Below, piece by piece: positions 44,801-54,084 of a stretch of 64,000 nucleotides of DNA. The stretch lies in contig OX336338.1 of NCBI GenBank assembly GCA_946902875.1, forward strand, positions 7,431,971 to 7,495,970. The letters are read 5' to 3'. Position numbers and translations under genes: made by a program. The notes beneath the pieces were generated by a model, which ran no database searches, was not told the DNA's origin, and saw nothing but the letters and a program-made list of their open reading frames with translations. The DNA is from Nematopogon swammerdamellus. Lineage: Eukaryota; Arthropoda; Insecta; Lepidoptera; Adelidae. The stretch's first letter is position 1. Every line of letters starts with the position of its first letter.

Positions 44801-46294
44801 TGGCGCACTTCTCGGATCGTGGTTTGCAGAATGCCCCGTGCACCACAGCTGTAGCACCAACTCCTGAAACCATATGTGACATAATTAAGTAATACTTAAA
44901 CCGAAATTTAAATGGTTTTGTATTCTCAATCGTATTAAGTAATTACGTCAATGTTTAATATATTTAGTTCAACCTGTACAACTGTATGTATAATTTAGGT
45001 TAACCGCAACATATGGGGTGTCGCAGGGCTGGCACTTTGTACCCATACTTATATGTAAATTTGTTTTAAATAATAGGTACCGCCAATGGATTTTCAGGAC
45101 ACGATTAATTATAAGTCTCTACGGGGACGATGACATGAATGATGGAGTTATAAGACAAATCGAAATACTGACCACACATTAAGGATCTCTATGTATCTAA
45201 TGGTCAACGTGGTTTCATTTAGACAGTCAATGTTGACAATATTGTTAGTCACCTAAGCTAATGACTTGCATACCGAGGAACAAAGTGATATCTACAAAGT
45301 TACTGGGTTGACTAGAAGAAATAACATTCTGAAGCAGATCTGCCTTCTGTACCACAGGAAGTGCAATATATCCAAATAATATTGCACTAGCTCGAAGTGA
45401 TTAATAATATTCTTCATCAGTCGATTATGTAGGCTTGCCGGGATATATGGGATTTTCCCGGGCTAGGTTCCAATGTCCCGGATCCCGGGCGAAGCATTTT
45501 GTCCCGGAGAGTGAAATTTGTCCCGGGAAGAAGAATATGTATGTAAATACTTACGACTTTATGTCGCGCAAAAAGGTCGGCACGGAGTGGAATTGGTCGA
45601 TGCCGATATGATACGTAGTCAAATATGTATGAGTGTACACAATGAGTGTTTTGCGTTGTTCACTATAAAAAAAATGCTAAAAGATCGCCAAACAATTTAT
45701 AACAGAAAAATAATGGTCTTTCATTTCTCCACCTTATGGAAGGACTGCACGTAGTAGATATGTCCCGGGAAAGCTAACATCAGATATGTCAAGCCTATCA
45801 TGATGCCATCACAATGTTTACACTAAACAATCTGTTGGAGTCTACTGAAACTCCAGGTCAAGTGCAAGATAATAAAAATAACTTTATTCTAATTTGACAT
45901 TTCGATTTCGGAAACCGTAAATTATTTATTTCGAAAGTACACCCTGCGGAATGTACCACAATGGCGCGACTTTCACAAGCGATGCAAAAGAAATGTGCAT
46001 ATTCCCTTTCGGTGAAAGGACGTAATGATCAGCGATGCAAAAGCGGGCATTTACGAGCGGAGTATACAGCATCTAAACAATGAGGTGGCTGGTTGACAGC
46101 TGTTGCGGCATACACCGAGTAAGCAATGGCCGACATCGCGGAACGTGTCGGCCCACAATGCGCGACTGCACGCTCATCGCTGACCACCACCGGTAATAGA
46201 TTAAATCGCATTACGTACCGATAACTTCCCGCAGTTCATATTCATCTTGACTATTCGGCCACGAGTGGGATACAGGACTCACACTGGCCGCCAT
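29797..46294 (-). CDS. fray: Frayed, OXSR1/STK39 (SPAK)-type kinase, complete, 11 exons
   Basis: Ste20-family kinase activated by WNK that phosphorylates SLC12 cation-chloride cotransporters. Exons: 46219-46294, 44739-44863, 43325-43418, 42389-42533, 33865-34030, 33098-33245, 32343-32545, 31656-31880, 31176-31255, 30228-30426, 29797-29871. All junctions are phase-consistent, giving 511 residues (human OXSR1 is 527). Kinase domain about 18-290: K48 in [11 protein letters not shown]148 in HRDIKAGN, D166 in DFG, T-loop T187 in [16 protein letters not shown] (the WNK target in OSR1). An acidic linker follows, then the CCT domain (about 410-511), which reads RxFxV/I motifs in partners. Start chosen at AAAATGG, giving [12 protein letters not shown]; an upstream in-frame extension is possible. 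Confidence 0.96.
29905..30125 (+). repeat. Interspersed repeat in frayed intron 10
   Basis: Shares AATAATAAATCTGTAAGGGA, AAGTTACTTTGTTTTATGA and CTCTTAAACCGATCATC with 61.58-61.80 kb. Immediately beyond it (30.13-30.19 kb) is a trace of the GGCGACTAAGG family end. Confidence 0.65.
30228..30426 (-). CDS. fray: Frayed exon 10, CCT domain core
   Basis: Residues 421-487: [48 protein letters not shown] and KAVTFHL. Equivalent to [20 protein letters not shown] in human. Donor TTTG|GTAAGC. Confidence 0.95.
31176..31255 (-). CDS. fray: Frayed exon 9, start of the CCT domain
   Basis: Residues 395-420: [17 protein letters not shown] then [10 protein letters not shown], matching the LVLRLR opening of the CCT domain. 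Acceptor TTGGTAG, donor TGAG|GTAAGT. Confidence 0.92.
31370..31480. repeat. Short non-LTR 3' fragment in frayed intron 8
   Basis: Similar to GACATGTGG(C/T)G-type and CGATGCCCATGGACAT sequence at 23.5 and 56.7 kb. Confidence 0.45.
31656..31880 (-). CDS. fray: Frayed exon 8, regulatory linker
   Basis: Residues 320-394: [30 protein letters not shown], then a long acidic run. Matches the VPGSSGRLHKTEDG-WEWS segment C-terminal to the kinase in OSR1/SPAK. The donor ACACC|GTTCGT is poor but keeps the frame. Confidence 0.88.
31930..32265 (-). repeat. 5S-derived SINE body joined to GTAAAAGGCGACTAAGG repeat
   Basis: Tail and body of the 5S SINE (GGTTGGCTACATCACCTACA, CCATGTCAGTGCTTCCC, ACCCGGGCGGGTTAA) run to about 32165. 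They switch abruptly to CCTTAGTCGCCTTTTACGAC and GGCCCCACACGGTAC. Frayed intron 7. Confidence 0.7.
32343..32545 (-). CDS. fray: Frayed exon 7, kinase C-lobe end
   Basis: Residues 252-319: [52 protein letters not shown]. The acceptor TTTTCCCAG was chosen because it restores [11 protein letters not shown]. The longer upstream open frame is intron. Donor AAG|GTTGGT is weak. Confidence 0.92.
33098..33245 (-). CDS. fray: Frayed exon 6
   Basis: Residues 203-251: [49 protein letters not shown]. Acceptor ATTTCAG, donor CACGG|GTAAGA. Confidence 0.96.
33865..34030 (-). CDS. fray: Frayed exon 5, catalytic loop and T-loop
   Basis: Residues 147-202: [56 protein letters not shown]. Holds D148, D166 and T187. 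Acceptor TTTACAG, donor ACAG|GTGATG. Confidence 0.97.
34219..34530 (+). repeat. CT microsatellite and ~6 x 45-bp array
   Basis: After (CT)n, GTTTACAATATGGGCC recurs at 34294, 34339, 34389 and about 34430 and 34475, with AAGTGCCACCTCGAGTAAG between. Frayed intron 4. Confidence 0.85.
35210..40275 (+). repeat. ~5-kb satellite of ~115-bp monomers with 230/460-bp higher order
   Basis: Monomers share GAATGAGAAACTCAAGA, GGTGGGAGCTAATTGCGATA, ACGCCAGCGACGGCATGGAC and TTTAAAAGTG. About 40 units. In 36.1-37.7 kb alternating units form 230-bp dimers, and a 460-bp block at about 36301-36760 is repeated almost exactly at 36761-37220. Repeated 68-residue open frames are by-products of the period. It lies wholly inside frayed intron 4. 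Confidence 0.92.
40276..42388. other. Remainder of frayed intron 4
   Basis: AT-rich intron with a plus-strand 5S SINE piece at 40.73-40.93 kb (CATGGCACCTAGTTCACTAA) and a GT-rich microsatellite at 41.80-41.88 kb. No further exon seen. Confidence 0.5.
42389..42533 (-). CDS. fray: Frayed exon 4
   Basis: Residues 99-147: [40 protein letters not shown]. Donor CACAG|GTGTAA. An intron of 8.36 kb follows, mostly satellite. Confidence 0.95.
42709..43160. mobile_element. TIR-type element interrupted by other repeats
   Basis: Left end has GGCGCCGACTCCGTGGGTGC. The right end, complemented, has CAGGGGCGCCGACTTTTAC then CCTCGTGGGTGCTCATGC. A related right half lies at 57.82-58.09 kb. Target duplication unclear. 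Frayed intron 3. Confidence 0.6.
43325..43418 (-). CDS. fray: Frayed exon 3
   Basis: Residues 68-98: [20 protein letters not shown] then [12 protein letters not shown], near-identical to SPAK and OSR1. Acceptor TTTCCAG, donor GAAG|GTACAT. Confidence 0.96.
43722..44175. repeat. 5S-SINE fragment next to an inverted CTCCGCGCGGAG-family element
   Basis: 43722-43835 is a minus-strand 5S SINE tail. 43860-44100 holds the complement of features seen at 28.74 kb, such as TTGACATCAAACCCACCTAC and GCTCTCTCATTCTAATAAAA. Frayed intron 2. Confidence 0.6.
44280..44668 (+). repeat. SINE-like repeat, CCGGCCAAGTGCG family
   Basis: Starts AAAACCGGCCAAGTGCGTGT and CGAACTCGCGCACCGAGGGT, ends with GGGACC, a GACAGACAGACAG run before it. 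This block is common in moth genomes. Frayed intron 2. Confidence 0.75.
44739..44863 (-). CDS. fray: Frayed exon 2, ATP-binding lysine
   Basis: Residues 26-67: [43 protein letters not shown]48 is the ATP-anchoring lysine. Acceptor GTTTCAG, donor TTCAG|GTAAAT. Confidence 0.96.
46219..46294 (-). CDS. fray: Frayed exon 1
   Basis: Residues 1-25 plus one base: [16 protein letters not shown] then [10 protein letters not shown], which begins the glycine loop as in SPAK DAYELQEVIG. Donor ATCG|GTACGT. Confidence 0.88.
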
Positions 46295-46402
46295 TTTGCG
46301 TGAGAATAAATTTCCTATATTACCAATAGACAGGCGTGCGGCACGAGCGCACGAAGATAAGGTCACCGTCAGGTGATTACGGTCGTACGCACTCTGCGAT
46401 TT
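46295..46402 (-). other. Frayed 5' UTR or in-frame N-terminal extension
   Basis: A CTTTCAG acceptor at 46403-46405 opens 36 codons with no stop, KSQSAYDRNHLTVTLSS onward, directly in frame with the frayed ATG. It is either spliced 5' UTR or coding if joined to the exons at 47.5-54.7 kb. Confidence 0.45.
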
Positions 46403-46984
46403 CTGAAAGGCACGAAATTCAATGAGCGCGCGAAATTCAAACACTCGCATACGATTATAATACTATTTTTCAGAAAGCACAATTTTTACGCTACCCTTTA
46501 TCAACTTATATGAATTTCGTAGCGGAAATGTGTACCAAAATCTCAAAAAAGACCCGAAACCATTATCGTCGTTAATACTTCAATTTATGTCACATAACAT
46601 AACATAACTCACATAGCAAAAAGGGCAACTTTTCAGGAGAACTAAAAACTTAACCGATTAGGGTATTGTTCTATTACCAAAAGTTGAAATATATTTTAAT
46701 TATGGTTAAACTGGCTACATTTAGCTTTGACATCCTTTGACAGTGTCCTTTGACAAGAAATAATTGTCAAGGAATAAACATATTGTCCTTTATTTCTTTT
46801 GTTTTACTTGACTTCGATAGGGATATTTCGAATAAATATTCGCATAAAAAATGATAAAAAATAGTTTTTTTTGACAATTGTAATATTGAAGTATCAACGG
46901 CATAACATTATAATGAAACTTTGGTGGGTTCTCATGCGAGCGCCGGCGAAGGATTTTAATAAAAACAAAAAATTGGTCGAATTT

Positions 46985-47256
46985 AGTTTAATCACCTGAA
47001 CACAACTCGGCCTTTGGCCTTGCCTTTAGTTACCTACTTTCTTCGAGACGGTTTATCGTCTTCCAGAATACAGCTCGGTCTTTGGCCTCGCCCTTAATTA
47101 CTTACTTTCTTCAAGAACGTTTATCTCGTTCCTGAATGCAAATAGTATATCAATAAACAATCTCTTCTGTATAGATTTTACCCGTTGTCATCTTATCTTG
47201 AATTAATAAAGACACTAAAGGCGAGGCCGAAGGCCGAGCTGCCTTCACGTAAACGA
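46985..47256. repeat. GGCCGAAGGCC minisatellite block
   Basis: Units alternate CTCGG(C/T)CTTTGGCCTCGCC, TTACTTTCTTCGAGA and GTTTATC, then inverted GGCGAGGCCGAAGGCCGAGC. Same family at 62.13-62.54 and 63.44-63.99 kb. Confidence 0.75.
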
Positions 47257-47515
47257 TATCATGCGTTTATTTATGTACAAAGCACCTGTAATGCAGTTAT
47301 TTGTATGCCTGACTAATAATAATTTCTTTTGGATTATTGAATTATTTTTTCTATGAATTTAACTATGAGTATTTTTTCAATTGGCCGGGGACGAAAGTTG
47401 GCGGATTTTTAAATTTTTCCAACAATCATTTGTAAAAATCACCATAGTACATACAGAAAATATCCTTGATAGATATGATCAGAAATAGCTAGGTATCGGT
47501 TCTCAGTACACATAC

Positions 47516-47570
47516 CTGTCTAAAGACACCGGAAGTTCCCTCAGGTGGTAACACTTCATCAGAGGTTTTC
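47516..47570 (-). CDS. Candidate upstream exon u3, protein unrecognised
   Basis: Acceptor TTTATTTCAG and donor CAG|GTATGT bound 55 bases reading KTSDEVLPPEGTSGVFRQ. Phase 2 in, phase 0 out. It joins u2 or u1 upstream and the open extension of frayed exon 1 downstream without a stop. Unspliced, the frame stops after 11 more codons. Confidence 0.5.
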
Positions 47571-47574
47571 CTGA

Positions 47575-47947
47575 AATAAAAAAAGCGTTCAAGTGCGAGT
47601 CGAACTCGAGTGGAGAGGGTTCCGTACAATTCCGTTTTCCGTGAGAACTTTAAGACTTAAGATTTTTTTTTTATTTTAGACTCAATAGTTTTGGAGTTTT
47701 CACTCTCTAATTTGTCCTCCAAAACTGACCCCAAAATCAAAATTCGTTCATTTACGCTATACGTGATTGGTTGGGTCATCCATCAAACTCTATGTCAACT
47801 TTCAACTTTCAACTTTTTCAACGTTTTTAGTCAACTAGATTTGGAAAAATGAGCTGTGACAGACGGACAGACAAACAGACCCGAAAGTAATCGAAAGTGA
47901 TCCTATAAGGGTTCGGTTTTCCTCTTTTGAGGTACGGGACCCTAAAA
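47575..47947 (+). repeat. SINE-like repeat, CCGGCCAAGTGCG family
   Basis: CAAGTGCGAGTCGAACTCGA, GAGGGTTCCGTAC, then GACAGACGGACAGAC and AGGTACGGGACCCTAAAAA. It begins immediately next to candidate exon u3. Confidence 0.7.
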
Positions 47948-48414
47948 AGGAAGTCGTGAAATAGGTCAAATAGGTATAATCGTTAATTCTTAAGTGAAAA
48001 TTAATTGATGAAAATGAAAGAGATTTTCGTAAATAAGTTTTATGTATTCCTCCGATAGCTCCAAAGATGCGATTATATATATCTTGTCAACGAGGTACTT
48101 GTTGAAAACGGGTCTAGGTCCTAGGTACTTATGATCTCAGTAACTCAATGCATTATCAGGAGTAAACAACCATTTTAGACCTAAATTCAGGTCAGGTCAG
48201 TTAGTCAGTCAGTTTGTAGGTATGCGTCCACTGCTTAACATAAGCCTCTTAAATTTTCCTCCATTCCTCCCAGCTTTGAGCGGTACGGAACCACACCTTT
48301 CCGCCGATTTACTTCATGCCTTTCCACCTGACAGGTCGTCTTCCCGAAATCCGTCTTCCAGTCCACGGACACGCTTTATATTTAAGTTATTTAACAAGAG
48401 CTGTTGCCACTCAC

Positions 48415-48564
48415 CTGTTGCTGCAGCCGCCCCCGCTTCCTCCGCGTCTATTGCTCATGAGAGTGCCCAGGAAACGCTGCTGGTTACCATCTCGCACCGC
48501 GGTCTCCATTTGGAAGACGCCTCGACGCCTGCGCCGCACCTCCACGATCCGTTTCCCGTTCACG
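48415..48564 (-). CDS. Candidate upstream exon u2 (cassette-like)
   Basis: Acceptor GTTCAG and donor CAACAG|GTGAGT bound 150 bases, much more GC-rich than their surroundings: VNGKRIVEVRRRRRGVFQ, METAVRDGNQQRFLGTLM, SNRRGGSGGG. Phase 2 at both ends, so inclusion or skipping keeps the frame. Family not recognised. The acceptor lacks a good pyrimidine tract. Confidence 0.4.
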
Positions 48565-49262
48565 CTGAACACATATTGCTCTCTCAGCTACATCCACCAA
48601 CTATTATATATCAATTCTGCTCCATTACTTGAATGCAGCGCACGGAGGCAGTAAGGTGCATCCTTTTCACATAGAAATAGCATACACATAGAAATATCTT
48701 TTACAACTACCTACATCCAATCTGGCATTGCTTGATAGGTAGAGATTCTATTAGGTACTTAGAGTTGGTTTTTTAATTTTCTATTTATTTTATTTATTTA
48801 ACGTCAATTTAATATAAAATATAGACACCGATACAAATAAAGGTAATTAAAAATAATATGAACTCTATAAAAGAAACAGCTAGGTTAGGTATATTTTGTA
48901 CCAATCAGCAAACATGCAATATATATTTAAAATAACTACATATTTTAAGATAAATGATTTTACATAATTAATTAAATATCCGCAAGCTCGTTAAGGGTAT
49001 TTTATAGTATCTTATTATGTACATATTTGTGAGTTGGACTAACAAGGTCAAGACGTTAGTGACTGTGAGCGGTCTGGGAGAAAATCCTGGGTGCATTACG
49101 CCTCTGGTGCAAAACCTAGTAAGTAGTAACTACAGTTAGGTACCTAACTATGTACTTTTAGATATTGAAAGCATAGCAGAATATGGAACGTGACCATATG
49201 GTACCTAGAAAGCTCGCTAGAAAGGCAAGGTCTTATCAATTTGCGAAGTTGGCGTTAATTTG

Positions 49263-50490
49263 TTTAAGAGGTTGTCCTACGCTAACACCTTCATACGACC
49301 TCGTAGCTGTGAAGGAAGAGGTTGTCCTACGCTAACTCCTTCATACCACCTAGTAGCTGCGAAGTAAGAGCTTGTCCTACGCTAACTCCTTGGTATGAAG
49401 GAGTTAGCGTAGAACATCAAGGAAGAGGTTCTCCTACGCTAACTCCTTCATACCACCTCGTAGCTGTGAAAGAAGAGGTTGTTCTACGTTAACTCCTTCA
49501 TACCACCTCGTAGCTGTGAGGGAAGGGGTTGTCCTACGCAAACTCCTTCATACCACCTCGTAGCTGTAAAGGAAGAGATTGTCCTACGCTAACTCCTTCA
49601 TACCACGTGGTAGCTGTAAAGGAAGAGGTTTTACTACGCTAACTCCTTCATACCACCTCTTAGCTGTGAAGGAATAGGTTGTCTTCCGCTAACTTCTTCA
49701 TACCACCTCGTAGCTATTAAGGAAGAGGTCGCCCTACAGTAACTCCTTCATACCACCTCTTAGCTGTGAAGAAAGAGGTTGTCTTACACTAACTCCTTCA
49801 TACCACCTCATAGCTGTGAAGGAAGAGGTTGTCTTCCGCTAACTCCTTCATACCACCTCCTAGCTATGAAGGAAGAGGTCGCCTTACACTAACTCCTTCA
49901 TACCACCTCGTAGCTGTGAAGGAAGAGGTTGTCCTATGTTAACTTCTTCATAACACCTCGTAGCTATGAAGGAAGATGTCGCTCTAGACAACTCCTTCAT
50001 ACCACCTCGTAGCTGTAAAGGAAGAGGTTGTGCTAGACTAACTGCTTCATACCACCTCGTAGCTGTGAAGGAAGAGGTTGTCCTATGTTAACTCCTTCAT
50101 AACACCTCGTAGCTATGAAGGAAGAGGTCGTTCTACACTAACTCCTTCATACCACCTCTTAGCTGTGAAGAATGAGGTTGTCTTACACTAACTCCTTCAT
50201 ACCACCTCATAGCTGTGAAGGAAGAGGTTTTCCTACGCTAACTCCTTCGTACCACCTCTCTCTTAGCTGTGAAGAAAGAGGTTGTCGTACACTAACTCCT
50301 TCATACCGCCTCGTAGCTGTGAAGGAAGAGGTTTTCCTACTCCAACTCCTTCATACCACCTCTTAGCTGTGAGGAAGAGGTTGTCCTATGTTAACTCCTT
50401 CATAACACCTCGCAGCTTTGAAGAAAGAGGTCGCCCTACACTAACTCTTTCATACCACCTCGTAGCTATGAAGGAAAGAGGTTGTCCTGT
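49263..50490. repeat. ~24 x 50-bp tandem array with one inverted piece
   Basis: Unit: GAAGAGGTTGTCCTACGCTA, ACTCCTTCATACCACCTCGT, AGCTGTGAAG. Strict 50-bp spacing over most of its length. Near 49390-49415 a stretch reads GGTATGAAGGAGTTAGCGTA, the inverted unit. Between candidate exons u1 and u2. Confidence 0.92.
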
Positions 50491-50934
50491 GCTTTGAATA
50501 CAACCCGGAACCACGAGCACAACGCCGCATTTATCTATATTGCCTCACAAAGGACTCCAGCACTCGACAACTTCCTGCCCCGTATTCTATTATTCTCCAA
50601 TTTGAACATAGCGTCACCCCCAGATGGTTGCTATATTTAGGTGAAGAGACGGAGCAATTTGCAGCTATATTTAGATAGCTCGGACTTAGCCATGCCAAAT
50701 TGGTCTCTTTGTCGGCTGGAGTATATGACCGTAATAAAGAAATTTATTCCTGTGTTGCGGCCATTGATGGGTTGTAATATTATATATTATATAAACTAGT
50801 GTAACTAGCGGGCGTCGTCGGTTTCTTTTGCGAGAGGTCCGGATTCTCCAGGAGGCTGATCTCGCGGACGCAGCGACACTGGCGCGTATTGGTCGTTCTA
50901 TGATCTTGCGTCCAGTTAAACAACTTGCTAGTTG

Positions 50935-51140
50935 TAAATGTAGGCTTAAATTGTAGCCGACTGGGTTGGTACCACCGTACTGGAATGTAAAATGGCCGCA
51001 TGGCAGCCTCAGTTGGTTCGCTCCTCTAGTCCAGAATAGCCAGCAATCTAGGGAAGTCTCCGGAATGGCACCTACCTTCTCGGAGGTGATATTGGCTAGT
51101 CAGAGCATGCGCTTTGACCCCTCAGAGTGAGCCATCCATA
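50935..51140 (+). repeat. tRNA-derived SINE body with A tail
   Basis: GTAGCCGACTGGGTTGGTAC, ATGGCCGCATGGCAGCCTC, TCTCGGAGGTGATATTGGCT and an A-run. The head is missing. Same family as 54.1 kb. Confidence 0.72.
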
Positions 51141-51169
51141 CGGAAAAAAAAAATTATTATACATATATT

Positions 51170-51425
51170 ATATGTTTCCGAACCCCGTACGTAAGCCTAT
51201 TACTAAGCCTACAACGTCTGTCTGTCTGTCCGTCCGTCCGTCCGATGGCTGTATTTTTGTAACCGTAATAGCTAGCCGGTTGAAATTTTCACAGAATATA
51301 TGTTTTTTTTATGGAAACTGACACGGTTTGCTACATCACCTACAACATCCGTGATGTCAGTCCATAACACCGGGTGAACTTGGTCCACGTCAGTGCTTCT
51401 CTTCGGTCGTGCCACTGAACTGAAC
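51170..51425 (-). repeat. CCGGCCAAGTGCG-family fragment followed by a 5S-SINE tail
   Basis: 51.17-51.30 kb is an inverted copy of the GACAGACAGACAG and GGTTCCGTAC family. 51.307-51.42 kb is the 5S-SINE 3' end (GAAACTGACACGGTTTGCTA) inserted at its edge. Confidence 0.65.
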
Positions 51426-51782
51426 CGGGCACTAACTATTGCCTATTTTAGCAATTTTGGCGGATATAACAACAAATAATAAAAAAATTAAAACGTGAAA
51501 AATTTAAGATTTAAGGGGGTTCCGCCACACAAGAAACGTTTTTCTACGTTTTTTTTTTGTGGTTCGTGGTTTTCTTATTTGGTATTTGTTAGCGCCAATA
51601 ATAGGATCATTTATCATCAATAAATAAATAAATAAATAAATTTATAAATAGGTAAGATATTAGGTGTACTAGCTTTTGCACGCGTCTTCGCTTTGCGTGA
51701 CTTTTTGCTCACAGCTCAGGCCGCCAATGACGTAGCGTTATGATTTATAGAATAAACCCATCCAACCCAACCCACTGACATA

Positions 51783-52260
51783 CAGTGGGTGGCCAAATTA
51801 TTAGACTCACCACACTTAATGTCATAGTTATCAATACAAATTTGCTCTTGAGAAAAAAAATTCCACCTCCTAAACCTTTGAACCTAAACTATTGCAACTA
51901 GGTATTTTTTATTACTGATATATTTGCCATAAACCTACATTTACCCCTTAATCCAATGAAAGTCGGCTTAACTTGGAGACAAATTTATAAATACCGATTA
52001 TTTATTTTCATATAATTTAAATAATTTATGTATAGAATTAAAATATTTCGATTTTCTACTTTGTCTCTAAGTTAAGGCGATGTTCATAGGTTGAAAATGG
52101 TAACGTAGGTGTATGCCAAATATATCAGTAATAAAAAATACCTAGTTGCAATAGTTTAGGTTCAAAGGTTTAGGAGGTGGAATTTTTTTTCTCAAGAGCA
52201 AATTTGTATTGATAACTATGACATTAAGTGTGGTGAGTCTAATAATTTGGCCACCCACTG
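51783..52260. mobile_element. Tc1/mariner-type foldback MITE, 478 bp
   Basis: Begins CAGTGGGTGGCCAAATTATT and ends with its complement, flanked by TA on both sides (51781-51782 and 52261-52262). The inverted repeats run at least 155 bp and nearly meet in the middle. No ORF. The TA target and CAGT start fit the Tc1/mariner group. Confidence 0.9.
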
Positions 52261-52359
52261 TAATGTAACAGTGTAAACCGTATGCAAATCGATAAACCCA
52301 CCCTTTATTTATTAGGAGCTTCTAAAAAGCCGGGCGTACCTACTCAATAGGGTGCGACA

Positions 52360-52530
52360 CGGTACTTCACGCCGGGCCAAAAGCTGCTTTTGTATAAATC
52401 GCAGATTAGGTCCTGCTTGGAGTACTGCTCGCACTTGCGGGATGGCTCAGCTAAATACGAACTTGCGCCTTTGGACTCGATCCATCGTCGAGCGGGTGAC
52501 CCCGACGTGTCCCGCGACCTACAATCGTGA
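52360..52530 (+). pseudogene. Non-LTR reverse-transcriptase fragment
   Basis: Plus-strand RYFTPGQKLLLYKSQIRSCL and EYCSHLRDGSAKYELAPLD match the thumb region of insect Jockey/R1-like reverse transcriptases (AQIRPxMEYCSHLWDGAP pattern). Ends at a stop after 56 codons. Confidence 0.78.
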
Positions 52531-52780
52531 GACACACGACAGAAGTGAAGCTTCTTACGCTTTGCATTAATGTAATTTCGAGCGTCGTCTATGCTATATT
52601 CCTTTCAACTTATACAATGGTTCGACTTCAAAAGACTATTACCGATTGCGCTGGGCACCGCAGCCACCGTTTATAATTGAAAGTTGGGTACGCTGATTCA
52701 CTCAGCCAACCAATGACGAGCGTTACAGCTTCCGTTCGCACTTTCGTAACGGATCACTTTTTCTGAGTTAGGTCCCTGTC

Positions 52781-53264
52781 CACGGCCGAATCTAGGTACC
52801 CGCAAAACCCGCAATGCGGGGGGGTGCCAGAACCCTAACGGGCCGAGGGGGCCGGAAGGCCCCCTCGGCCGAATGTGACGTAGTAGGCAAGGCTCCTCCA
52901 TCATAGCTAACCCAGAAGTTGTAAATGCTTTAACATTGTTCTTAACCTACCTGTTTCTGTCGCATCAGCTGAAAGATCATTCTCGGCTTTGAAGAGGATA
53001 CAATCTTACTTAAGGACTTCTATGGGACAGGACAGGGTCTGCGATCTAGGAATGTTGGCTATCAACCATAAGCATCAGCCTTAAATTCACAAAAACTTAT
53101 ATGTAATTTTGCAGAAATGAAAACGAGGAAGCAGAAATTCTTACTATAGGATTTGTTTTCAAATTACAAATTAATATTGATCATAATAAAAAAAATATTT
53201 TAACTCAAGGGGGCCCTTGAGTTAAAATATTTTATTTTTACGAAAATTTTTAGATCCGGCACTG
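52781..53264 (+). mobile_element. hAT element remnant, 484 bp
   Basis: Ends CACGGCCGAATCTA and, inverted, CAGTGCCGGATCTA. The 8-bp flanks TCCCTGTC and TCCCTATC differ at one base, consistent with an aged target duplication. Internally deleted but keeps the transposase C terminus. Confidence 0.82.
52938..53084 (+). pseudogene. hAT transposase dimerisation domain fragment
   Basis: Reads VLNLPVSVASAERSFSALKR, IQSYLRTSMGQDRVCDLGML, AINHKH, stop. The PVSVASAERSFS and LRSxMGQDRL patterns are diagnostic of the hAT C-terminal dimerisation region. Confidence 0.88.
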
Positions 53265-53349
53265 TCCCTATCCCAAACTTGCGTTCAAAACTGTTCAAAA
53301 GCTTCGCTTCAAAAGTTACTTTCAATACTTGAATTACAGTTTATCCTTA

Positions 53350-53585
53350 CCTCTAATAATAAAAAATCCAACGTCTGCTTTCTGTCTGAGTGTCTGAGTG
53401 TATGTATGTCTGTCTGTCCGCTTATAACTCGATAACCACTGAACCGATTTTAATAAAACATAATTCTACGGATAGCTTGATTCTTCCCATCAACTATAGG
53501 CTACTTACTATCACGCTAAATAGCTTATGAGGTTAGCAGTGAAGTGAAATATGAGAGCGGGCGGAGCCGCGGGCACAGCTTGTAA
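53350..53585 (+). repeat. Interspersed repeat, TTGATTCTTCCCATCAAC family
   Basis: AATCCAACGTCTGCTTTCTG, CTTATAACTCGATAACCACT, TTGATTCTTCCCATCAACTA and an end of GCGGAGCCGCGGGCACAGCT. Resembles tails of moth RTE-type or Helitron-like repeats. Confidence 0.7.
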
Positions 53586-54012
53586 GATAATAATACCTAC
53601 ACATACTTGTCCATTCAGGGTCCATTTATGGTTCGGTAAGATATTTTCTACTGGTCCGTTAGGCTTAAAAAAAAGTAATTATTAAGACTTATTACGGTTT
53701 AAAAGATAAAGCCCTATAAGAGGTAGGACAGACGGACGGGCAGATGGAGTAGGCTTAGTAATAGAGTCCCGTACGAAACCCTAATAAAACCATACGTTAT
53801 ATTCCAATTTCCAACATATTCCGTTTAAAAGTTTTAGAGGAAGACTAGAAATTGTATATATAATTCTAAATAGGAATAGAATATTGCAGTTGTCGTGTAG
53901 GTATGTTGAAAGCGGGAAACTTTGTGATTTCCCCGAATGGTCACATTAATAGCAAGCTAGGTACAGTTCCCGGCATCAAATAATGCGTGTCGAGCTGTAG
54001 AAACAAACAATT

Positions 54013-54084
54013 CGGTTGTAGAGCGTCGTCCCTGTCGCACAGAGACGTGCGAGTTCGTGCGACAGGGACGACGCTCTACAACCG
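54013..54084. repeat. 28-bp perfect hairpin touching a SINE head
   Basis: Arms 54013-54040 (CGGTTGTAGAGCGTCGTCCC and on) and 54057-54084 are exact complements with a 16-base loop. The SINE head begins at the next base. Confidence 0.88.

Noticed and set aside
48222..48632. 136-codon plus-strand ORF
   Set aside because: Antisense of candidate exon u2 plus repeat-derived sequence; no conserved protein reading.
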